Assembly (NCBI GenBank): GCA_037127315.1
Contig: JBBBDQ010001154.1
Coordinates: 1,762,501-1,826,500, forward strand
Length of the DNA stretch: 64,000 nt
Direction of reading: 5' to 3'
From: Ascarosepion bandense
Taxonomy: Eukaryota; Mollusca; Cephalopoda; Sepiida; Sepiidae
Positions 55,170-64,000 of this stretch are shown here, one piece after another. Numbering within the stretch: position 1 is the stretch's first letter; each line of letters opens with the position of its first letter. The notes under the pieces were generated by a model, which saw only the letters and a program-made list of their open reading frames with translations, was not told the origin of the DNA and searched no databases. The position numbers and the translations under genes are program-made.

Positions 55170-56739
55170 TATATATATATAAACCCTACAAAATCAGAAA
55201 TCGGTAGGATTAGTAAAGTAATATTAGAAAGAGTCAACCAAGAAATAAGGAAAAAAATTCACTTCATGCAATGGAGGGGCACAATGAACGTAATCAAATG
55301 GTTTGAAAACCTTGGGGAAAAAATAATGCCACCTTCTGACAATTTGACATCGTGGATTTTTACCCATCGATTTCTGAGGACCTTTTCAATCTTGCCCTGG
55401 AATTCACGAAATTCTACTCGGACATCTCAAAGGATGAAATCAAAATAATTTTGAACTGTAGAAAATCATGTGTCATCCACGACAACGAACAGTGGACAAA
55501 AAATTCAACGGATAATTTTGATTTATCTATGGGAGCCCTGGATTCTGCAGAATCTTCAGATCTGGTGGGATCATTCCTATTGTACAACCTCACTGCGCAT
55601 AAAGAAATCGACACAAACAATATAGGACTATATAGAGATGATGGACTCATGATAATAAATAAATCTACTGGAAGTAAAGTTGATAAAACTAGAAAATTAA
55701 TTCATTAAGTCTTTAAATCCTTTGGTCTTAACGTAGTGATTAACCCCAATATCAAGCAAGTGGACTTCCTAGACATAACATTAGACTTAGTATCGAACAC
55801 TTTCCAACATTACATGAAAAACAATGCTAACCCAATATATATAAACCCCAATTCTAATCACCTACCATCCATTATCAAGCATATCCAATCATCAGTAGAA
55901 CGCCGCATTGACACACACTCATCCAGTAAAGAAATATTTGATAAACACAATTTAATTTACGACAGAATCCTTAAAGAAAGCGGATATCAATCATCAAAAA
56001 TTAGCTTTGTGGAAAAATTCAGGTATCCAAAAAGCAAAAATAGAAAAAGAAAATCATATGGTATAACCCGACTTTTAATCAATCAATTAACTTCAAGCTG
56101 GGACATAAATTTCTTAAACTAATAGATAAGCATTTTTCTAAAAATAACCCTCTAAGCAAAATCTTCAATAAAAATACAATAAAACTAAGCTATAGCTGCT
56201 CCAATAATCTAGAAAAAATAATTAAAGTACATAACAGCAAAATATTAAAAGCACACAACAAAAATAACTCCAACACTAATACCAGTCCGCCCCATAATAA
56301 CAACCTCTGTAACTGTAGAAACCCTAACCAATGTCCCATGATCAATAAATGTCTAATGAAATCTCTGATATATATGTGTTCGATTTCATCCATGGAGAAT
56401 CCTAAGGATGAAAAAATGTATATCGGAAATACCATGAACGTATTTAAAAAGTGATTTTACAATCACCTCTCATCCTTCAATAACAAAGAAAAACAAAACA
56501 TGACGTCTCTCTCTAAATACTTTTGGAAGTTAAAAGACGAAAATAAAACACCTAAAGTTAAATGGAAAATCCTTAAACAAGCAAGAACAGCTAAATCTAT
56601 TAAGGAAACATATTTCCTTTGTCTTCAAGAAAAAATTGAAATCATTAAATATATGAATAGCAACAAGCTTTTAAGCCAGAGGCATGAAACCACAGTAAAC
56701 TGCAAGCACATTAAAGAACTAACCTTACAATCATGCTAA
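55170..56739 (+). pseudogene. PLE reverse transcriptase and GIY-YIG nuclease, broken
   Basis: Order of motifs: NPTKSEIGRISKVILERVN (55177 on); WRGTMNVIKWFENL (55272-55313); DFYPSISEDLF (55355 on, RT motif A Asp); GLYRDDGLMII (55627-55659, catalytic YxDD); QVDFLDITLDL (55757-55789); PIYINPNSNHLPSIIKHIQ; then after a frameshift near 56095 a linker with CNCRNPNQCPMINKC (56310-56354, a Cys-rich knuckle); LIYMCS and MYIGNT (the two halves of GIY-YIG, 56364-56427); NHLSSF, TSLSKYFWKLKDE. A TGA at 56452-56454 sits where an Arg (CGA) is likely. Further breaks lie near 55340 and 55707. PLE proteins carry out target nicking and reverse transcription; this one is inactive. Confidence 0.87.
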
Positions 56740-57585
56740 AAAATACTACAAAAGCCAAAGCTAGGACTTCCTAGAAATGACACACCTTCACTGTACTAAC
56801 AACACTCCTACATACACCACAATCTGTGATCTAATTAAAAAAAAAATAAAATTAAAAATTCTATGGAGAAAATCGATTTACTAAATTTTAAAGGTATGGT
56901 TTAATATACATCATAGGATTAATTACAAAAAGGGACTCTAAATTCACATATTAAACTTTACCTACTATTTTAAATACAAACACACCTATTACCTATTCAC
57001 CTATTACCTTAAATACAAACATTTAATCTTTCCTCCTACATAAGATTCTACTTATTACGCACCTATTACCTGCTTACTTATTACCTTAAGTTTTTAACAT
57101 TAAATTTTACCCCTTACATTAAATCTTTCCGCAAACGGTGGTCTAATTAAAATTTAAAATTTAATAGAAAAAATCAGTTTCCAAACTGTGATCTAATTAA
57201 AACTTAAAATTTAATAGAAAAAATCGATTTCCTAAATCCAAAATTAAGATTAAATATACAAAATTAGATTGATTATAAAAACTCTACTTAAACACCAAAA
57301 TATTCTGTACAAGATAAGCATCCCGCCACTTACCTGCTCCTCTAAGAAATCCAAAGGATATAGTCTAGTCGCAAGATAATAAAAACTTACATTCTAGCTG
57401 CTAATGTTAAATCTGTCTACAAAACTCAGAGACTTTCATTAATCAACCATGTTCACTACCCACACCATTTTCTTTAAAATTCTAACGGTCAATCCACAAG
57501 ACTTATTCCCTTATCACTAACCCCCACCAACACCCAAACACAACTGACCAAATATAAGAAAAGAGGCTTTCCATTTCTGTCCACA

Positions 57586-57641
57586 CCGCCTGATAAGACA
57601 TTGTAGTTTCAATGTCGAAACAAATGTCCTATTTGTAGTGG
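57586..57641 (+). ncRNA. Hammerhead ribozyme, complete architecture, G8 changed to A
   Basis: Stem I CCGC (57586-57589) with GTGG (57638-57641), including one G-T pair; core CTGATAA (57590-57596); stem II GACATTG/CAATGTC of 7 bp (57597-57603 with 57610-57616, loop TAGTTT); GAAA (57617-57620); stem III ACAAAT/ATTTGT of 6 bp (57620-57625 with 57631-57636, loop GTCCT); cleavage-site A at 57637. Every helix is present and in the right order. The one departure from CUGANGA is A instead of G at the eighth core position, a base important in catalysis. Confidence 0.8.
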
Positions 57642-57659
57642 ATATATATATAAAAAAAT

Positions 57660-57784
57660 TCTGTACATGTTCTAAAATATAATTTATAATAAATATTCAC
57701 AGTTCTATATATTATATATCGAGCACTGTTTTAAATTAATGTTTTGGACGTTGCAAAAATTTTTTTCTTCGATCTGTATTCACT

Positions 57785-57841
<57 letters not shown>

Positions 57842-58250
57842 GTGAACATTGAAGTCAACATTCAAAGGCGACAGACTGTTTCATGCCAAGTACAATGATT
57901 AGGTCACATGTGCTGAGTTTTTCCTCGGCTATTTATACATACGTGTCAGTGGGGCATTGTGGGTAATCCTTCTAACGGTTATTTTGGCGGGAGTGGCTTG
58001 GTTATTTATTTATTTATTTATTTATTAGAGTAAATCTATTTGACTTGTTATTTGTTTATTCTTTTGTTTTTATTTGGATTTGTGATTTATTTTATTCTTT
58101 ATTACTTTTTTATTATGATTTGTTATTATTTATTTATATTATTTTATTTATTATTTATTGTAATGGGTGTTGTATCGTTGGCAATTTGTTAAATTGTTTA
58201 TAATTTGCTTTTTATTATTAGTTATCTATTTTAAAGTAACGCAGTAAAAA
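57660..58250. other. AT-rich DNA, no gene
   Basis: (TA)n at 57790-57836 and TTTATT repeats at 58000-58160. Not coding. Confidence 0.65.
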
Positions 58251-58280
58251 TTTGTTTTCATGTCTGCATTTTGATATTAG

Positions 58281-58288
58281 TGCACACA

Positions 58289-58352
<64 letters not shown>

Positions 58353-58375
58353 GTCGTCGTCGTCTTGCGGTCTTG
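58281..58375. repeat. (CA)n microsatellite with a CGT run
   Basis: (CA)n of about 68 bp followed by (CGT)4 (58350-58362). Poly-His/Thr frames here are artefacts. Confidence 0.95.
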
Positions 58376-58539
58376 GCCGAGATAGAACTCACTACACCCC
58401 TCCAGTATTCCCTGTGCATTTGGAACCCTGGCGCAGATTGTAGCGAAATTCATAATCTTGTCAAATAGTTGAATACTTGATGCTTCGCCAGGGCTACCAA
58501 GGGTATTTTATTATTGTGACACCAACACTAGATGGGTTG

Positions 58540-58837
58540 CCTCCAGGCTCCATCCTGTTATTTAACCCATAACTGGAGGGAAGTGACGAATTAATACCTT
58601 TCCCAAGGGTACCAGTGCTTAAGTGAACGCAGGGTATTCAACCGGAATTCGAACTCGGCTCACCGATTTCTCTTTCCAAGCCGATATCCACTGCACCTCA
58701 ACGCACATCCGTCACTAAACGCTTACAGCACCTGGTATTCCCAAGCGGTCACCCATCTAAGAACTGACCAGGCTCAACGTTGCTTAACTTCGGTGATCGA
58801 ATGAAAACCGGTGTATTCAACGTGATATGCCATAAGC
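58540..58837 (-). repeat. 5S-tRNA chimeric SINE, second copy (variant tail)
   Basis: Minus strand: 5S rRNA-like head (58837-58721; AAGTTAAGCAACGTTGAGCC, GGGAATACCAGGTGCTGTAA), linker GTTTAGTGACGGATGTGC, tRNA head (GTTGAGGTGCAGTGGATATC, GAGTTCGAATTCC), then TAATTCGTCACTTCC. From about 58560 to 58490 the body differs from the standard SINE (GGAGCCTGGAGGCAACCCAT). The linker shared with 25959-25969 shows common descent. Confidence 0.85.
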
Positions 58838-58848
58838 GCGCGCACGCG

Positions 58849-59504
<656 letters not shown>

Positions 59505-60060
59505 GAATTATTCTTTTTTTTTTTTTTTATAATCATTTCACCCCGAGCAAGGCAGAAATGCAACTGATGAGCTGGGGGCTACATAATTGTAAAAAGATTA
59601 ATTAGAAAAGAGTGAGGAGTACAAACTAGTTAGAAAGGAGCAACAAAAAGCTGAGAAAGCAGGTGCGATGACAGATACATAGGTGGAAAGAAAGGGACGG
59701 TTATACGGGGGTGGGGAGAGAGCTAGAGTCCAGTGGTTAATAGATGAGTATTGACATTGCATTTAAACTTCTGGAGGTTATACCACTCAGGAAAGCAAGA
59801 ATATGGGAGCAAGTTCCACAGGCGGGAAGTGCGAGAGAAGAAGCTGCAGGAGTAGAATTGTCGTCTGCATTTGGCTAACCTAACTGTGAATGGGTGGGAC
59901 CCAGTTGCCAATCTGGTTGCACGAGTAAACACCTGTTGAGGAGGCACCAGTGGCTTAAGTTCGTCCGAGCAGAAGCCATGAAAGTATTTATAGAACAGAC
60001 AAAGGGAGGCCACATTTCGACGGTGGGAAAGTGGCTGCAGTCTAGTTTTTCTAATATTTA
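59505..60060 (-). pseudogene. Jockey-like LINE, 5'-truncated
   Basis: Minus frame 60076-59723 encodes about 100 residues of the C-terminus (LQPLSHRRNVASLCLFYKYF, RLAKCRRQFYSCSFFSRTSR) very close to the intact LINE at 33005, then the 3' UTR and a poly(A) (T run at 59512-59528). It stops ~20 bp before the LTR-like element at 60078. Confidence 0.85.
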
Positions 60061-60077
60061 TGCAATGTTTTCGCATA

Positions 60078-61116
60078 GGTTGTGGGATTCTCCCTTTTCA
60101 TAAAGATGGACTCGTCTAGAGTATACTTATACTACTGCTATAGAAGCGAGACTGGGGAATTTCGCGTTTTCTCGCGGTAATTTCTTTGACACTGCCATTC
60201 TAGACAGATATTTTTGGCTGGGCTCTATGGCCCAGACGACTCAGCACATTTTGCTCTAGTAAGAGAGTAAATAAATACTGAATTCCGCGTTTTCTCTCGG
60301 TGATTCATTTGAAACTGCCAATCTCTCTTCCTCCGGGCGGAGAGTATTAACCCAGTCGTGGCTCTGCCGAAGGGTAGTCAGTACAAAGTAGTTCATAGTA
60401 GCTCTTTGCTCCACTCATCGAGAAGATTATTACGCCATACCCGTCAGCTTCCGACGCGGACATACTCCATATACTACGGCTTCACCTCCAGAGACTTGTA
60501 CATATGCTTTTTACTAACCCGTATTCCTGGACTACTAATCTTCATTCAAGTCTGTACTCTTACGTTAATACATTTATTTCCTATCTCAAATTACTGGTCG
60601 TTGTTCATATATTTGTGCGGGTCCCATTCCCGGGATCCACAACACCTGGACTACTAATCTTCATTCAAGTCTGTATCCTTACGTTAATACACTTATTTTC
60701 TATCTCAATTACTGGTCGTTGTTCATTTATTTTTGAGGGTCCCATTCCCGGGATCCACAACACCTGGACTACTAATCTTCATTCAAGTCTGTATCCTTAT
60801 GTTAATACACTTATTTTCTATCTCAATTACTGGTCGTTGTTCATTTATTTGTGCGGGTCCCATTCCCGGGATCCACAACACCTGGACTACTAATCTTCAT
60901 TCAAGCCTGTGTCCTTACGTTAATACACTTATTTTCTATCTCAATTACTGGTCGTTGTTCATTTATTTGTGCGGGTCCCATTCCCAGGATCCACAACACC
61001 TGGACTACTAATCTTCATTCAAGTCTGTATCCTTACGTTAATACACTTATTTTCTATCTCAATTACAGACCGTTGTTCATTTATTTGTGCGGGTCCCATT
61101 CCCGGGATCCACAACA
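60078..61116 (+). mobile_element. LTR-like element, second copy with five 118-bp units
   Basis: Starts GGTTGTGGGATTC and ends GGATCCACAACA. Flanks are GCATA (60073-60077) and GTATA (61117-61121), a 5-bp target duplication with one change. The front half matches 3993-4690 with some deletions; the rear half (60510-61116) holds five 118-bp units (landmarks near 60617, 60733, 60851, 60969, 61087) against about sixteen in the other copy. No higher-order repeat. Confidence 0.7.
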
Positions 61117-61765
61117 GTATAAAATTTTATTATTCAATAAAATCAGATATACAGGTGGATGAAAAAGGTTTACAGTAATGGAAAACTAAAAGTGACATAA
61201 AAATGATAGTATTTATTATACAAACCTGTCAATAATAAACATACCAATCTCTCAAGTATTTAAATTCTTTGCCTTCCTACCGTTATTCCCATCCCCCTCT
61301 TTATCTGCGAAACGTTTATTATTATTATTTATTAAAAACTAAGAGTATAATAAATCTATTTTAATAATAGTTATTAAAAACGATTTAAATAAATTACTGT
61401 ATGAAAGGAATTATGTAAGTGGTATAATACTCACTGTAAACTTTCTTTTACAAAGCATGCATTCAAATACATTTCGTAACAAAAAAGAAAAAAATTCATG
61501 ACCAAAAAACGAGGTAACAATACAAATATTATTACCGTAAAATGTTGATAATGAAATCGAACATCTGCTTGAAAAAAAAAAATCTTTATTAGTTTATCTG
61601 TTAACTTTCATCAAAGGCAAAATCAGTAACAAGAGATGTGGCGCCTATGTCGTACCACCGAACCCAGATGGAGTGGAAGAGAGAGTGAAGCTGACGACTG
61701 TGCGCAACTCTCCCTCACTTAAATACAATTAAAGCGCAAATCATGACTTCTACTAAACGAACATC

Positions 61766-61821
<56 letters not shown>

Positions 61822-61840
61822 AAAAGTGTGAGAGGCTGTG
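61117..61840. other. No gene; ends in (TA)n
   Basis: AT-rich. A GC-richer stretch (61640-61720) is not recognised. (TA)n 61768-61818. Confidence 0.55.
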
Positions 61841-61929
61841 AATGTTTTGTTTAAAGTGTATAGTTATTGTTGTTGTTATTATACATCTTATGATACATTA
61901 AGTGTCCATAATGGCATTTGTGACGCTAC

Positions 61930-61966
61930 ACGTGTTTCGAGACGAAAGTTGACTCTCTTCATCCGA
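61930..61966 (-). ncRNA. Hammerhead ribozyme copy with U4 changed
   Basis: Minus strand: CGGATGA (61965-61959) where CUGANGA is expected (U4 is G), stem II GAGA/TCTC, GAAA (61938-61935), then CACGTGTA. The inverted partner of 63144-63176, with a damaged core. Confidence 0.55.
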
Positions 61967-62139
61967 ATAAACTTGTGGCTTTACGTATCGAGTTCTTTTT
62001 GTTTCTGAGGGCCAAGTTGCTCTTTGTAAATAAGTAAGTAAAAATAAAAAAAATCAAATCAATAAAATAAGAGTATAACCCACTCCACTAATAAAAAATT
62101 AGAACCCCTACGAAATTAAAAAAAAACAACAAGAAAAAC

Positions 62140-62754
62140 ATGAAAAAAGGAAACATTTTAGCATACGTTTCCACATACAACAAAAACAATTCAGAATTAT
62201 TCACAAAGATCAAAACCCACATGGAATTACTCAACAATAATGAAAAAATAAAAGAAATCTTAAAGACAACCAAAATAATTAACAGCAAACGCCAGCCCCA
62301 AAATTTAAAAGACATCCTAACCTTATCGAAATTCGAACAACACACAACACAGGGGGTCACAAAATGCAACAAAAAAGATGTGGAGTATGAAACATAATAA
62401 CAGAAGGAAAACACTTCTAGTTCAAAAACATGTCTACATTCGAAATAAAATCTGATCTGAGCTGCTATCCGAAAAATATAGCTTACGTTCTAAAATGCGA
62501 CAAATGCGCAGAGATATACGTGAGAGCGACACAATATTTAAATAATAGAATATCCCTTCATAAAAGCAATATAAAAATATCATATAACAGGAAAGTTTAT
62601 GTCTCCCAACATTTGCATGAATGCAGTGGGGTTAAATTCAAAGTAATACCTATCTACCAAAATACAGACTATGACACACTAATAATGCAGGAAGAAAGAT
62701 TCATAAAAAATACAAGCCTTCGCTTAACAAAAGAACATAAAAAACACATACACC

Positions 62755-62828
<74 letters not shown>

Positions 62829-62835
62829 TGAAGAC
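62140..62835 (+). pseudogene. PLE C-terminus: linker and GIY-YIG nuclease
   Basis: 62140-62400 encodes GNILAYVSTYNKNNSELFTK and SKRQPQNLKDILTLSKF, the region after the PLE reverse transcriptase, ending in TTQGVTKCNK; a frame break follows. 62430-62756 encodes the nuclease: IAYVLKCDKCAEIYVRATQY (GIY half, Cys pair, and YVR where YIG is usual), LNNRISLHK (Arg), QHLHECSGVKFKVIPIY and LIMQEERFI (likely catalytic Glu). The frame then runs into a (CA)n microsatellite (62757-62826) that adds His-Thr repeats. The RT core is missing. Confidence 0.82.
62757..62826. repeat. (CA)n microsatellite inside the PLE reading frame
   Basis: About 70 bp of CA, at the end of the nuclease coding region. Confidence 0.97.
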
Positions 62836-63143
62836 AGACTTGCAGATAGGAAGGCGCCTAGAAGATAATTTTAGCGTACTAATGAGGGAACCCCAAACCA
62901 AAATTATTTCAAATTGTGATAAGCGCTTAATTAATTTATTTATTTATCCATTTATACCCGTGTTGATGTGAGAAACCACGTATATTTCAACCGGCTAACA
63001 TTTGATTTATTTTATCTTAATATATCTTATTTTATTTTATTGATTCGAGTTATTTTTTATTTTTTTACTTACTTATTAATAAATAACAACTTGGCTTTTA
63101 GAAACAAAAGGAACGCGATACGTAAAGCCACAAGTTTATCCAC

Positions 63144-63176
63144 CTGAAGAGAGTCTTTAAACTCGAAACACGTGTA
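63144..63176 (+). ncRNA. Minimal type I hammerhead ribozyme, intact core
   Basis: CTGAAGA (63144-63150) fits CUGANGA exactly; stem II GAGT/ACTC of 4 bp (63151-63154 with 63161-63164, loop CTTTAA); GAAA (63165-63168); a very short stem III AC/GT with loop ACGT (63168-63175); A at 63176 as cleavage site (sequence GUA). Short stem III is a known trait of PLE hammerheads. Stem I pairing is weak by eye, which is the main doubt. Confidence 0.65.
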
Positions 63177-63280
63177 GCGTCACAAATACCATTATGGACA
63201 CTTAAAGTATTCTAACATGTATAATAACAACAACAATAAATATACACTTTAAACAAAACGTTCACGGCATCTCACACTTT

Positions 63281-63548
63281 TTATTCTATACCAATTTCTC
63301 TCGTTGGAACAACCTTATTTCTTTTTTGTATATATATGTATATTGAGAAATTGTAGGAGGATTTGAAATATTAAGTAAATAATTCATCGAGTTTTATTCA
63401 ACCTCAAGAGAATGCAGAAAGCACTGGACGGCCGTTTCGTCCTATATTTGGGAGTCATCAGCAGTGCGCATCCACTACCAGGAATTGAATAAAACTTAGG
63501 TTGAATAAAACTCGATTAATTACTTATATGTATATATAAATATATATA
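63281..63548. repeat. Small inverted repeat, unassigned
   Basis: ATCGAGTTTTATTCAACCT at 63387-63405 faces AGGTTGAATAAAACTCGAT at 63498-63516, an inverted pair about 90 bp apart; CACTGGACGGCCGTTTCGTC (63423-63442) lies between. It may be another PLE-type tail pair. Confidence 0.5.
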
Positions 63549-63680
63549 CTAGCAGTATAGCCCGGCGTTGCTCGGGTGTAATGAAAGCTTTAAGACTAAT
63601 CCGTGGTCCTGGAGCTCAGACTCAGCCGAAAGAATACTTGAAATAATTAAATAACTGCGACAATTTACCAATCGCAGCTA
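63549..63680 (-). mobile_element. Helitron 3' end, truncated (minus strand)
   Basis: Minus-strand 3' end: hairpin ACCCGAGCAACGCCGGGC and CTAG at 63552-63549. Only about 130 bp remain before a (TA)n tract (63682-63738). Confidence 0.75.
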
Positions 63681-63739
<59 letters not shown>

Positions 63740-63740
<1 letters not shown>

Positions 63741-64000
63741 TAGCAGTATAGCCCGGCGTTGCTCGGGTGTAATGAAAGCTTTAAAACTAATCCATGGTCC
63801 TGGAGCTCAGATTCTTTGGACGTTGGCACGAAAGACTAAAAAGCAATTGTTGTTTCCAGTTAAAACGAAACCGTAGACTGAAAGAAAAATGAATGGATGT
63901 AAGTCAAATTTTGATTTTCTGGTATCGATATCAAATAAGTTTTTTTGGTCCTAAATTGAATTTTGAAGGCTAAATAAGTCCTCTGAGTAAATGGTATCAT
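63740..64000 (-). mobile_element. Helitron 3' part, runs off the window
   Basis: Minus-strand CTAG (63743-63740), hairpin, then the long-subtype interior (TTTCGTGCCAACGTCC, ATCGATACCAGAAAATC) to the window end. The 5' end lies beyond 64000. Confidence 0.85.

Larger units (their letters stand above)
54890..57650 (+). mobile_element. Penelope-like element with hammerhead in inverted tails
   Basis: Coding remnant 55170-56739, a long AT-rich 3' UTR, and a hammerhead fold in the plus tail (57586-57641). A second hammerhead fold in the opposite orientation lies upstream (54893-54940). (TA)n tracts lie at 55158-55181 and 57790-57836. The 3' UTR contains two to three ~54-bp units with CTAATTAAAA and TTTAATAGAAAAAATC (56820-57235). 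The presence of both RT and nuclease regions makes this the most complete PLE here, though its RT lacks the N-terminal part. Confidence 0.8.
61845..63280 (+). mobile_element. Penelope-like element bracketed by inverted hammerhead tails
   Basis: The tail at 61845-62040 (minus) and 63070-63270 (plus) are inverted copies: both contain ACGTAAAGCCACAAGTTTAT, the CTGA...GAAACACGTGTAGCGTCAC core, CCATTATGGACACTT and AACAACAACAATAA. Between them lies the C-terminal PLE coding part (62140-62835). The arrangement is like 54890-57650 and 36230-36835. Confidence 0.82.

Noticed and set aside
60358..61178. Similar frames of 92-129 codons
   Set aside because: Same satellite in the second element copy.

Overview
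This window looks like repeat-rich intergenic DNA of an animal, most likely a coleoid cephalopod (octopus-type). The basis is composition: many copies of a tRNA-derived SINE with a conserved central domain of the kind known from cephalopods, 5S rRNA-headed SINEs, short Helitrons ending in a GC hairpin and CTAGT, Penelope-like elements (PLEs), Jockey-like, RTE-like and Tx1-like LINEs, and very long TA, CA and GA microsatellites. The species is inferred, not proven. I found no host protein-coding gene, no genuine tRNA or rRNA gene and nothing prokaryotic. Nearly every recognisable coding stretch is a transposon remnant; only one, a 5'-truncated Jockey-like reverse transcriptase at 33005-35247, is still an uninterrupted reading frame.

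Layout. 1-2000: decayed LINE tails and an old copy of a hairpin-rich repeat. 2155-2875: Helitron. 3993-6581: a TG...CA element with a 5-bp target duplication (ACAAT), filled by a 118-bp satellite in a 7-unit higher-order repeat. 6590-10740: decayed tandem repeats and a 150-bp VNTR. 10998-12232: mariner. 12236-16410: PLE tails, a run of LINE 3' tails and a Penelope RT/GIY-YIG remnant. 16860-23100: SINEs, Helitrons, an RTE LINE. 23250-29850: decayed LINEs, one carrying a precise 5S-tRNA SINE insertion. 30600-35770: an RTE LINE interrupted by three Jockey LINEs, one of them interrupted again by a Helitron. 36170-37440: inverted PLE and SINE. 38620-40205: degenerate ~26-bp minisatellite. 40480-42470: Helitron and SINEs. 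42850-47998: nearly full-length but dead Tx1-like LINE. 48000-51000: LTR relics, including a solo LTR with an empty-site paralogue. 51300-57650: PLEs, including one with a nearly complete hammerhead ribozyme. 58540-61116: SINE, LINE and a second 118-bp-satellite element. 61840-64000: a PLE with inverted hammerhead tails, then Helitron ends.

How the parts relate. The window is a record of nested insertions. Several insertions can be proven from the window itself, because an empty paralogous site or a target-site duplication is present. The most interesting threads are: (1) PLEs flanked by inverted tails that carry hammerhead ribozyme-like folds; (2) a chimeric 5S-tRNA SINE shown to move as one unit; (3) an LTR-like element whose interior is a higher-order satellite array.
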